Positions 36,770 through 50,426 of a DNA stretch of 64,000 nt are shown here, in pieces. A program made the position numbers and the translations under genes. This stretch comes from Natrinema sp. SYSU A 869 (lineage in GTDB: Archaea; Halobacteriota; Halobacteria; Halobacteriales; Natrialbaceae), in NCBI RefSeq assembly GCF_019879105.1, contig NZ_CP082247.1, positions 62,001 to 126,000 of the forward strand. Direction: 5' to 3'. Under the pieces are notes generated by a model. That model was not told the origin of the DNA. It saw nothing but the letters and a program-made list of their open reading frames with translations, and searched no databases. Within the stretch, counting starts at the first letter, position 1. Every line of letters starts with the position of its first letter.

Positions 36770-37715
36770 AACGGCTGTGTTGAATCGCTAGATGGCGGCG
36801 GGATAGGTCGCTAAATCAAAGGTGATGAAGCGGGAGGCTGCGAGTGTCTATGACGCAAATCTCCCGCTTCATTGGGGAAGTTGTTCCGGTCGCTCAAAGC
36901 GTTACTGGTGATGGAGACGAATCCGCCGCCCCGGAAGGAGGCGGCGGATTCGCCGACTATGCACTTGTTTCCCTCCATTGTCTGCGGATTTACCTCGATA
37001 CGTCCTACCGGATGACGATTGACTTGCTCAAGGAAATGCCACAAATAACCGGGGAGATCGGCCTCAGAGCGGCCGATCTCCCCTCGCCATCCACGTTATG
37101 TAAGGTATTCGACCGGATCAGTATGCGCGTCTGTCGAGTGTTGCTGCGCCAGTCGGCGCAGCTACACGATCCATCTGAACACGCTGCTATCGACGCGACA
37201 TTCTACGAACGAGATCGAGCGAGCCGTCACTACTGCCAACGAACGAATTACCGCGTTCAAACGCTCAAAGTCACAAAACTCGTCGATACAGCAACGCAAG
37301 CCGTTCTTGATCTCCACTGTTCGACGACGTTAGAAGGAAGCGACGCAGACCTCGCCGAGCAGATCGCCCGCCGGAACGCGGGCGATCTGCGGTCACTTGC
37401 TGCTGACAAAGGCTATGACAAGCAACAACTCCGAGAACGACTGCGTGAACTCGACATTCGCCCACTGATCAAACACCGGATCTTCGCTCCGTACGATCAC
37501 GCACATAACGCCCGTATTGACGAAGATCGGTACGCTCAGCGGTCAATGACCGAAACTGTCAACTCAGCCGTTAAGCGCTCGCTCGGCTACGCCGTGCGAG
37601 CGCGTACCTGGTATCGAGAGTTCCGTGAAATCGCCTTAATGTGTGTCGTCTATAACATCAAGCAGGCCGTCAAACAGTGAAATCCACCGCCTTACAGCGA
37701 TTCAACACAGCCGTT
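36770..37715 (+). mobile_element. IS5-family insertion sequence
   Basis: Terminal inverted repeats begin AACGGCTGTGTTGAATCGCT at the left. The right end is its exact complement over 20 bases, with further partial match inward. The length of 946 bp and single gene fit the family. The gene is open, so the copy may be active. It lies about 400 bases before the mature 16S sequence, close to the rRNA promoter region. Confidence 0.88.
36850..37680 (+). CDS. IS5-family transposase
   Basis: 276 residues from the ATG; a GTG two codons earlier is an alternative. The DDE triad is visible: Asp in HAAIDATFYERDRAS near residue 115, Asp in SLAADKGYDKQQLRE near 188, and Glu in RSMTETVNSAVKRSLG near 240. Short basic C-terminus. 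It moves the element by cut-and-paste at the terminal repeats. Confidence 0.9.
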   Translation: MTQISRFIGEVVPVAQSVTGDGDESAAPEGGGGFADYALVSLHCLRIYLDTSYRMTIDLLKEMPQITGEIGLRAADLPSPSTLCKVFDRISMRVCRVLLRQSAQLHDPSEHAAIDATFYERDRASRHYCQRTNYRVQTLKVTKLVDTATQAVLDLHCSTTLEGSDADLAEQIARRNAGDLRSLAADKGYDKQQLRERLRELDIRPLIKHRIFAPYDHAHNARIDEDRYAQRSMTETVNSAVKRSLGYAVRARTWYREFREIALMCVVYNIKQAVKQ

Positions 37716-37817
37716 GGAACCCACATTCCTTGCTGAAGGTAGTGTCGTTCACGGGGCGAAGGATATTACCTTGTAGCGCGTATGGTATTACCTACCTTCG
37801 TAGTTATAGTTCGTAGG

Positions 37818-37923
37818 CCTTAAGTAGTGATCGGCGATTCTGTATATATACGAAGAAGGAGGCGGCGTGTGTGATTCACTCCGCCACTTCGGATGGTTCG
37901 AATCCAAAGGGGTTATGTACCCC
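37818..37923 (+). promoter_or_regulatory. rRNA operon promoters (tentative)
   Basis: Two candidate cores, CCTTAAGTA at 37818-37826 and GGTTATGTACCCC at 37911-37923. The second resembles the TTTATGTACCCC core known from halobacterial rRNA promoters. Multiple tandem promoters are normal for haloarchaeal rRNA operons. The IS5 element ends about 100 bases before the first. Confidence 0.45.
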
Positions 37924-38131
37924 GGAGGGAGTACGAATACATCCGAAGGAGATGAGGATCCTACCCCTGCGGTCCGCCGTACAGATGGGATCTGATGTTA
38001 GCCTTGGTAGTTCGGTGACGCCCGTTTGGTCATCCGACCAGTGTCATCGAACGTGGACCATTTATGTGTGAGTGTGTTTGCAACATTCACCGCCAACAGA
38101 CCCTCCCCACTATGGGGAGTACATATATAGC

Positions 38132-39603
<1,472 letters not shown>

Positions 39604-39746
39604 ACAGATCGGGATCGGGGCGTCGCCCCGACCCACCTTAGCGGATTGCGGTTCCACGTTCGATCGACCACCGTATGGCCGATCGGGCACCTTTGAACTA
39701 CCGAGGCTAACATGATACGCTCTGTCCGCCCTTCGTGGGCGGACGT

Positions 39747-39818
39747 GGGCCCATAGCTCAGTGGTAGAGTGCCTCCTTTGCAAGGAGGATGCCCAGGGTT
39801 CGAATCCCTGTGGGTCCA
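39747..39818 (+). tRNA. tRNA-Ala (TGC) in the 16S-23S spacer
   Basis: 72 nt. The acceptor stem GGGCCCA pairs with TGGGTCC, discriminator A. The anticodon loop TTTGCAA gives TGC, and the T-loop is GTTCGAATC. CCA is not encoded. A spacer tRNA-Ala is standard in haloarchaea. Confidence 0.97.
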
Positions 39819-40042
39819 TGGCTCGTACTGGTCATCGAATCGTGCCCCTTAAGTGGGAGACGGCTCGATGATTGAGTACGATAGAACCGATGCACCATCC
39901 CGTGTAAACGCGGGTGGGAAGGGTTAATGCATGCCGCGTCTACGGCGTGCAGATGAGACCGTGTGTACGTGTAGTCCAGGCGTCCACTGGACCCGTTCCC
40001 GGGTCACTACGTGGTTGCTTTGCAACCGCCGATCCGATGAAC

Positions 40043-42955
<2,913 letters not shown>

Positions 42956-43083
42956 TTCATACATTACATCGCATTGGATCCGTGACGCGAGAACGGGTCC
43001 GGACGTAAACTGGACTACACGTACACACGGTTAGACACGCCACCGATATTGGCATGACAACGGTTCGATCCCGTTGATCGGCA

Positions 43084-43205
43084 TTAGGGCGGCCACAGCG
43101 GCGAGGTACCTCCCGTACCCATCCCGAACACGGAAGATAAGCTCGCCAGCGTTACGGTGAGTACTGGAGTGCGCGAGCCTCTGGGAAATTCGTTTCGCCG
43201 CCACC
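43084..43205 (+). rRNA. rrf: 5S ribosomal RNA
   Basis: 122 nt starting TTAGGGCGGCCACAGCGGCG and containing CCCATCCCGAACACGGAAGA, the conserved 5S loop. Spacing after 23S is about 130 bases. I find no tRNA-Cys after it, although that gene often follows in haloarchaea. Confidence 0.95.
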
Positions 43206-43635
43206 ATTCATACTCACATTCACACAGCGACCGCTAATAATACTCCTTATCAGAGAGACGAAACAGCAGGAAGAACCTCATAAACTCCATATGCCCTCCA
43301 AATCATGAAGGTGATATGGCCAAGATCTCCTGGACATTGAAACTGAGGTTCTGCCAAGTTGCCCTCAGCCGTTCGGCTTCATCGGGCTAAGAGTGTCAAT
43401 GTCTAAATAGATATAGACGACGCCCATGGGTAACGTATATTGTTATATAATCTCCATAACACAGTGGAAATACATGACCACCATATTTGATTATGAGAGT
43501 CGTGCCGACTGCAGAAACAATCACTAGATTCGATCGAAAGTGTCATTTTCATTTCGGCTTTCCAGATGGAGGCTTTGAGATAGAGTACTGATATCGCAGG
43601 AAAAGTTACTTTTTGCAGCGCGATTACTCGTGCGT
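43206..43635. other. Gene-free stretch after the rRNA operon
   Basis: No supported gene or tRNA. The segment just before the Lrp gene is AT-rich and should hold its promoter. Confidence 0.5.
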
Positions 43636-44106
43636 ATGAGCGACGAACCTCTTGATGATCTCGATAGACGTATTGTATATAGCCTTCAGCAGAACGCTCG
43701 CAAGACATCTGCAAGTGAAATCGCAGAACAGGCAGGCGTCTCGGCTAGTACAGTTCGGAACCGGATACGAAACTTGGAAAAGTCAGGCATCCTCACCGGA
43801 TATCGTCCTGAAGTAAACTACGAGGCTGCTAGTTACCAGCTACAAACACTTATTGTCTGTACTGCACCCATCCCTGATCGAGAGGTCCTTGCGCGGAAAG
43901 CTTTAGAGGTGCCAGGCGTTGTCGCAGTCAGAGAAATTATGACTGGCACTGAGAATGTTCACGTTGAAGCGATTGGATCAGATAGTGACGACCTCAGCCG
44001 GATCGGTAGAGACCTTGACGAGCTCGGCCTTGAAGTCGTTGATGAGGACTTAATACGAAACGAGTATGAGCGCGCTTTCCACGGGTTCAACGTCGAAAAC
44101 GTGTAG
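43636..44106 (+). CDS. Lrp/AsnC-family transcriptional regulator
   Basis: 156 residues. The N-terminal helix-turn-helix is DDLDRRIVYSLQQNARKTSA, then SEIAEQAGVSASTVRNRIRN and GILTGYRPEVNYEAA. The C-terminal ligand-binding (RAM-like) domain shows VPGVVAVREIMTGTENVHVE. The ATG is preferred over a GTG two codons upstream. It is followed on the same strand by an amino-acid permease with a 313-base gap, so it probably controls that permease in response to an amino acid. The gap contains two copies of TGCTGATCCG about 33 bases apart that could be its binding sites. Confidence 0.88.
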   Translation: MSDEPLDDLDRRIVYSLQQNARKTSASEIAEQAGVSASTVRNRIRNLEKSGILTGYRPEVNYEAASYQLQTLIVCTAPIPDREVLARKALEVPGVVAVREIMTGTENVHVEAIGSDSDDLSRIGRDLDELGLEVVDEDLIRNEYERAFHGFNVENV

Positions 44107-44419
44107 TAATTTCCGAAGTATCTCCTTTTCGTGATTAGTTAGGAGAGTCCGTGATATCGACGAACGCCGAGAATACTCGATATTATCTATATTGTATTCT
44201 ACAGGACAGTACCGCAGAATCCCGAGGTGTATTTTGCTGATCCGCGAATGAAACACTGTGTTTATGCTGATCCGGGTCAAATAACCTATACAGAACTAAT
44301 CACGAGTGGCTCCTTACCGACCCGCGCAACGTGAATATGTTGACTATATTGACGTTGATACCGTCTCTGGACCTCGCGACTAGGTGAAGAGGTAGCCGAA
44401 CAACTAACAATCTAAATTA

Positions 44420-46626
44420 ATGGCAAAAGAACTTGAACGAGACCTCGGACTGTTCGCAGTAGTCGCTATTAGTATCGGTGCAATGATTGGAAGCGGGATC
44501 TTCATACTCCCTGGCTTAGCACTGAAGACAGCAGGACCGGCTGTTATTCTCGCGTACCTACTTGCAGGGGTGCTTGTCCTCCCGGCCGCCCTAAGTAAGG
44601 CAGAGATGGCGACAGCGATGCCGGAGGCTGGTGGCACATACATCTACATTGAGCGGGGCATGGGTCCGCTACTCGGAACAATCGCTGGCGTCGGCACATG
44701 GTTTTCTCTGTCGTTCAAGGGCGCATTGGCGCTGGTCGGAGGCGTCCCCTATCTATTATACCTATTGACTTGCCGGTGAAGCCGGTTGCACTCGTGTTGG
44801 CGGCCGTTCTCGTACTCGTCAACCTCATTGGCGCAAAACAGACTGGGCGCTTGCAGGTCGTTATCGTTACAGTGATGCTCGCGGCGATGGTGTGGTTCGT
44901 CGTCGGTGGGCTCCCATCAACAACCAGCACCTACTACGGCGATTTCTTCAGTAAGGGTTCCGACGGTCTCCTTGCTGCCACCGGTCTTGTATTCGTCTCG
45001 TACGCGGGCGTGACCAAGATTGCGAGTGTGGCTGAGGAGGTGGAGAACCCAGATCGAAACATCCCTCTGGGGATCCTCGGATCGCTTTCCTTCACAACGC
45101 TCCTATACGTACTCATCGTCGTAGTGATGGTAGGCGTAACGCCGCCTGACCTGTTGAGTGACTCCGGAGTACCGATGATTCATGCGGCCGAAGCAACGCT
45201 TGCCTGGCCAGGCGTAGTTGCCGTCATCATTGCGGCTGTACTCGCACTGATCAGTACAGCCAATGCTGGTATTCTGTCATCGTCTCGGTATCCATTTGCG
45301 ATGGCTCGAGACAAGCTTGCACCGCCATCTCTGACGGAAATCCACGAGAAGTGGGGAACGCCCGTGCGGGCGATAACTCTTACTGGTGCTGTGATGTTGT
45401 TGCTCATTGCATTTGTCCCGATTCTCCAGATTGCGAAGCTGGCGAGTGCCTTCCAGATCATCGTATTTGCATTAGTCAATGGCGCGGTTATCGCGTTTCG
45501 TGAGGGGGACGTTGGGGAGTACGATCCCAGCTTCGAGTCGCCACTATATCCATGGACTCAGATCTTCGGGATCGCCGGCGGATTCCTTCTTATCGGGTAC
45601 ATGGGAACGATTCCGCTTGTCGGTGCTGTTATCATCATAGTCGGATCGGTGCTATGGTATGCTTATTACGCACGAGATCGCGTCCAGCGCGAGGGTGCTG
45701 CCACGGATGTCGTGCGGCGGACTGTCGGGAACAAAGCCGTTGAACGGACAAAGTCGACGTTCGAAGTGATCGACGGATATGAGGTGCTCGTTGCTATCAC
45801 CGAGGAAACGAGTGAGCAACGAGAGCGTACGCTGATTCGAATCGCCGCTGACATCGCCCGCGAGAATGACGGGGCTGTTACCGTTGTTCAGTTCGACGAG
45901 GTGGCTGATCAGGTATCGCTCCAACAGGCGTCAGAGACGCAGTCGCCAGCAGACATTGAGTTTGAGGAACAGACTGAACCTCTTACTGAGAAGTTTGATG
46001 TCCCCGTTCACTATGGCGAGATTGTCAGCCACGATACAAAGCGAGCAATCGCTAACTTTGCCGAACACGAGGGTGCAGACTTCCTTCTGCTCGAACGAAG
46101 TGACGACCCATTGTACGCACCAATATTCGGTACTACTGTTGAATGGATCTCCCGCAATGCTCCATGTGATGTCTTACTTATTGAGGACCGCGATTTGGAC
46201 CAGATTGACTCTGTCACAGTCATCACCAATCGCGGCCCCTTTGATCCGCAGAAGATCACTGTTGCGAATGCAGTGGCGAGTGAGGCAGGAGGGAGTATCG
46301 AATTGTTGTATCCTCTTGATAGTACGGCAACTGAGACTCAGTATGAGACAATAGACGAATATCTCGCAGAATTAGAGTCGTTATGTACGGTCCCTGTGAA
46401 TCGATCGGTTATCAAGACTGACGAACCTGAACAAGATTTCATCTCAGTGAGTAACACTTCCGATATACTTGTCATTGGAACGGATGGGGGTCGGATACGT
46501 GGGAATCTCTTCGGGCGGCCGGCAGATAGAATCATTGATAACGTTGATTGTACGGCGATCCAAGTCGAGCCAAAATGGGGTGGACCCGGTCCACTCCGTC
46601 GAGCCGTCGAGCGAATTGTATTCTGA
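44420..46626 (+). CDS. APC-family amino-acid permease with C-terminal universal-stress domains (one frameshift)
   Basis: Membrane transporter of about 735 residues after correction. It opens LFAVVAISIGAMIGSGIFIL, the first APC helix with its GSGIF motif, and shows ten to twelve helices up to residue 420. The C-terminal 300 residues are two universal-stress-type (UspA) domains, the usual haloarchaeal architecture. The frame breaks at a TT run at 44765-44766, where LFDLPVKP is expected, and resumes one base later. It looks like a missing T more than a decayed gene, as everything downstream is conserved. Likely substrate: an amino acid or polyamine. Confidence 0.87.
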
Positions 46627-46672
46627 CTTTTGGATATAACGGTTATCCCATTGCAAAGGTTTTCTACTTGAT

Positions 46673-47050
46673 ACAGAACGATAGCGCATACCCGCGTCTT
46701 CAGGCGCGGGTCGAGCGGTAGGCCTATCCGACCAACTGTCGTAGATGGCCGGAACGGATTTCCATCAAAACTGGTTTAGTGTGGTGCGTCGTAGCATAGA
46801 GTGCGACGAATACCGTGAGATGCCGTTCCTGAACCACAAAGGATGGCGAACCAGCGGTGGTTCGCACGGCGATGACATGGTATTCGACGGGGCCTGTTTG
46901 ACCGGGCCACAGCCCTATACAGGGGAGGAAACGAGAGTTCCCCCGGTGTGTCGCCGGTTCCCCTTGAGTGCGGGCTGGAACCTCGAACGCCACACCCGGC
47001 GGAAATCAGATGGTCGGATTCCACGCCCTGAAGGGCGTGGAGGAGGTCAA
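46673..47050 (+). mobile_element. IS605-derived non-autonomous element, copy 1 (378 bp)
   Basis: The left end ACAGAACGATAGCGCATACC and its CCCGCGTCTTCAGGCGCGGG hairpin match the left end of the intact IS605, again after TGAT. The right end hairpin CCACGCCCTGAAGGGCGTGG leads to GTCAA. Inside, GGGGCCTGTTTGACCGGGCC matches the 3' part of tnpB, where the guide scaffold begins. There is no transposase, so it depends on TnpA in trans. A 103-codon frame across it is not a gene. Confidence 0.85.
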
Positions 47051-47404
47051 TGGTCTGTTTGCATTTCGTCGTAGCGAACCGACAACGACACTCTCTATTT
47101 ACGAACTAATCCCTACCGTGTTCACAACGCTGTCACCCTCTTGATTTCCGATATTTCCTTGCATGACTGTAGATTCAACGCGTGTCGGTTCGTCGTCTAT
47201 AGTAGAATCTGGAAGTCTTTACAGGCCGATTGGTAGAGACAGGCTCTTTCCGACGGCTTTCGAGGTCACAACAGGAATGTGAGTAGAAACTTCTGAGGAT
47301 TACTATAGTTCCTAAGACTCAGCCGGAAGTAAGAGTTGAACGTTCCGCTCCCACCGAATTTCTTCGTTCGAAACTGCTTTTTTGGCGGGTCCGAAATTTG
47401 TGCC
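47051..47404. other. Intergenic stretch with a MITE
   Basis: No gene. It holds the MITE described separately and the upstream region of the MFS gene, with an inactive-looking TATA context. Confidence 0.4.
47197..47308 (+). mobile_element. MITE family 2, copy D (112 bp)
   Basis: CTATAGTAGAATCTGGAAGT at the left and GAGGATTACTATAG at the right form imperfect terminal inverted repeats of about 25 bases. A second copy (114 bp) interrupts the glucoamylase gene. Non-coding. Confidence 0.65.
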
Positions 47405-48759
47405 GTGAACGAAGATCGCCTGCAGTTCTGGTCACTCTATCTTGCCCGATTTGCGGAGGGGTTCGGTTTTGTCACGTTGATCACGCTGTTGCCGTACTAC
47501 ATCAACGCGCTCGAGCCGACCGACATGACGGTCCTCGGGCTAACGATTAGTGCCGGGCTCATCGTTGGTCTCTATACGACAGGGTTTACTTTCGCCCAGA
47601 CGCTCGCTGTCATCCCAGTCGCGTGGGCTGGTGACCGATTCGACAAACGGACCGTGTTACTTGTCATTCTCGGGATTGGGATTCTCGTCTACGGACTGTT
47701 TCCGATAGTCGACTCAAGCATCTCGTTTATCGCAATTCGAGGGCTGCAAGGGATTGTTGTTACGGGAACTGGATTAATGACACTCTCGCTCGTCGGGCAA
47801 CTTGCCGAGGTCGGTACACGGGCAAATTACATCGGCAAGGCCAATGCAGCGAGCTTCGCCGCGTCAATCGTTGGGAGCCTCAGTGCGGGGTGCTCTACGA
47901 GGCGTTCGGCTTCGGCTCAATCTTCGTGATTATCGTCGGTATTGTGCTCGTTGCATGGGTTGGGACGGTCTTCTATCTCGATCCCGACGAGACACGTGTC
48001 CATGGGTTTCCGTTTGCTGATCTTGCACTCAATCGCCGAATCCTCACCCTCTCGAGTTTTCGCTTCCAGTACGCTTTTTCGGTCACGCTCGTTCGAACGT
48101 GGGTCCCGATTTTCGCCGGTGTCTCCGCCGCCCAGGGTGGCCTCGCGTATGGTGGTCTCGCGGTCGCGCTCACTGTCGTTGCCGAGAAGTTCACCAATAT
48201 GTGCTGCCAGCCCTTCACAGGGCGGCTTTCGGACAACTATGGCCGGGCAATGTTCGTCTTCGCTGGTGGAGCGGCCTATGGCTTGATTGCACTGGTGGTC
48301 CCCTTTTCAACAGCGATTGGTATCACGCTCGGACTGCCCACAGCACTCTCAGTGGGGATCCCGGCAGCCATGGCTGGCGTGACGTTTCCCACGTGGCTGC
48401 CACTCGAGGCAGTACCGGCCCGAATCATGCTGTTCGGTGGTGTTTCCCCAGCATTTATTCCCTTGGTCACGCTCTCAGGGCTGCTGGGTATCGCGGATAG
48501 CTTCCGCGAACCAGCAAGTATGGCACTATTTGCTGATGAGGGAACAGATGATGGCGGTGTCGCCTCGAGTTTCGGGATTCGCGAACTCATCTGGCGACCG
48601 GGAAGCGTCATTGCACCGTTGCTTGGTGGCTGGCTCATGTACGAAATCAGCATGGCGTCGGTGTTCTATATCGGTGGTGCGTTCGCACTGACCGGCGTTG
48701 GATCGTTCCTCGTAATTCTGGTGTGGTTCCACGGTCCCGATGCACTCACTGAGTGGTGA
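47405..48759 (+). CDS. MFS transporter (one frameshift)
   Basis: Major-facilitator permease of about 451 residues, twelve helices. The loop 2-3 motif appears as AGDRFDKRTVLLVI near residue 80, and the equivalent GRLSDNYGRAMFVF in the second half near 275. The start is a GTG (MNEDRLQFWSLYLARFAEGF) because no ATG fits. The frame fails at a GGGG run at 47887-47890, where SAGVLYEAFG is expected, and resumes one base later with full conservation. Drug or sugar efflux are both possible; the substrate is not readable. Confidence 0.85.
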
Positions 48760-49113
48760 TAGTGGTCTGGGGCTTGGTGCTCGCAACCGGTGTAATCGAC
48801 GTTGTGCTTCCTCGTCCTCCACGGGAAGACAACCGGTAGTGTTCTCCTCCTAACCATCGTCAACTTTCAGGTGGTCGAGTATAGATATCAAAAGAACTAC
48901 CAGTTCTCGATACGAGAGATACTGATCGAAACGTATGTTGAGAGCGATTATTTCCTTTGACTGGAGCGACGATTGGTTACCTGTAGTGTAGCGTTATTTC
49001 ACTCTCTCTGAAGTCAACGAAATAGAATTTTAACTTCAGTTCCGTCTCAAGAAGATGCGATAATTCGCCAGAATAGGACACTGAAACGGATTTCTCGGTA
49101 CTGCAATCCGTCC
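48760..49113. other. Intergenic stretch between convergent genes
   Basis: I see no gene, repeat or RNA here. Confidence 0.4.
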
Positions 49114-49766
49114 TCACGAATTCCGCGTTCGCTGATAATCCAACTGGAGCGTACGGTTCGATTCTCGTTCTACCCATATAACTCCGTCAGCGAGTTCTGT
49201 AAGCGCAGTCATTGTTGATTCGCTGTGTTCTGTGTATTGGACGCTAAACACGGTTAGGACCGAGTCAGACTGTTGCCGTTTAATCAGTTGGTCAAGTACG
49301 TTGATGACACGTTCACAGCCGTTCGCAGCGAGTATGGGTGTGAGCGATCGAAGTACGAAGTGTGTTTTCGAACAAGATGGTGTGAGTGCAGTGTCTAGTT
49401 CCCTGAGGGCAAGCGCAATTTGGGCTAGTTCTCCTGGATGAGTGCGGTAAACGATAGGGGTTGGCTGATAGAGCGCATCACGATGGTTGTCAGCCGTTGT
49501 ATCGATGATTCCAAGACAGCTGTCTGCTATCGGCGAGATCGTTTTTGTTGATGGATCGTTTCTTCAGCCCCAGCCGTCGTCACGACAATTCGGCAATCGT
49601 CTGGATCCGCATATCGACTCGTAATATGAAGCGGAAGTGCGTAGCCAGTAAGAGGACTTGGTTTCGCAATACAAAGCGTTGATCTACTCGGAACAGTTTT
49701 CGGAAGCCCCTTGAAATTGATTGCGGTGTCGGAAACGATCTGATCGTCTGTCTCGGAATGTGTCAT
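49114..49766 (-). CDS. DUF7504-type (HTR-like) protein (one frameshift)
   Basis: About 217 residues after correction. The N-terminal part reads KTVPSRSTLCIAKPSPLTGY, and the C-terminal part LRSLTPILAANGCERVINVL and ADGVIWVERESNRTLQLDYQ. The overall pattern of a RecA-like core without Walker motifs matches the haloarchaeal DUF7504/HTR-like family, often placed beside signalling proteins. The frame breaks at a T-run at 49542-49546 (an A-run on the coding strand), where one more base restores it. It follows a zinc-finger microprotein gene on the same strand after 47 bases, so the two are probably co-transcribed. Role unknown; a regulatory adapter is the usual suggestion. Confidence 0.65.
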
Positions 49767-49813
49767 ATATTGGTTAATCAGTATGGTGGTTGTTTGTAGT
49801 CGATACTACACTG

Positions 49814-49990
49814 CTACGATGATGGGAATCCTTCCTGTCTGAGATCGGTGAGCGCTTGCTCTGGGTAGTGCCGTTCACCACAGACTCGGCATTCAGCGAC
49901 AATAACGGTCGTCTTGTTCTCACATTGGATCTCTGCTTTTCGGAGCTCACCTCCACACGCTGAACAGGGAAGATCGAATTCTGATGTCAT
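49814..49990 (-). CDS. Zinc-finger small protein (58 residues)
   Basis: Reads MTSEFDLPCSACGGELRKAE onward, with CSAC and CRVC pairs 24 residues apart forming one zinc ribbon, and a basic-to-acidic tail ending RQEGFPSS. The start is taken at the ATG giving a compact protein; upstream codons are basic and unlikely. It lies directly before the DUF7504-type gene. Such small ribbons are often paired with HTR-like proteins in haloarchaea, perhaps as a DNA- or protein-binding partner. Confidence 0.7.
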   Translation of the reverse strand: MTSEFDLPCSACGGELRKAEIQCENKTTVIVAECRVCGERHYPEQALTDLRQEGFPSS

Positions 49991-50276
49991 ATTTTGGCTG
50001 ATGTGGTCTCGTCCTGAAATGGCGCCCAATCGCAACACGCCCACTCTCAAATGTGGTCTATTCGTATTCGTGTCGGTCACCGCCAGCGAATAGCGCCAAA
50101 ACCGGCGCAGCAAAGGAAACGAGACCGCGAAGTCAGGCTATTTTTCTATACACAGTGGTAAATACGTTTCCCTGAAGATGAATCAAATATAATATATATG
50201 TTCTGACTTTCTGCATTCTAAGTAATACTCTCTTGGTGGAGTTTCTCTAATATCCTAATCCAGCATGTGGTACCAT

Positions 50277-50311
50277 GGGAGTCCTGCGTCTTCAGGCGGG
50301 GAGGATGTCAA
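50277..50311 (+). mobile_element. IS605-type right-end remnant
   Basis: GGGAGTCCTGCGTCTTCAGG, then CGGGGAGGATGTCAA. An isolated right-end hairpin with the GTCAA terminus but no genes, about 115 bases before the glucoamylase gene. Confidence 0.6.
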
Positions 50312-50426
50312 TTGCGGGTCAGTGCGTGCTCCGCTTTTTTCCTGCTGGTTCTTGAACGGGACATCATGTGCATCGTCTCACCCCTCGGATACTCCGTGTT
50401 CGATGCTTCCGTTCGCGCTGTAGGTA

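Noticed and set aside
37886-37900. GGTTCGAATCC tRNA-like T-loop before the 16S gene
   Set aside because: No acceptor, D or anticodon arms can be formed around it; it is part of the rRNA leader.
43020-43082. GGTTCGATCCC as a tRNA before 5S
   Set aside because: It belongs to the 23S-5S spacer and cannot fold into a cloverleaf.
46745-47074. 109-codon frame in the 378-bp element (also at 57689)
   Set aside because: It crosses hairpins and a non-coding guide-RNA region and differs in frame between the two copies.
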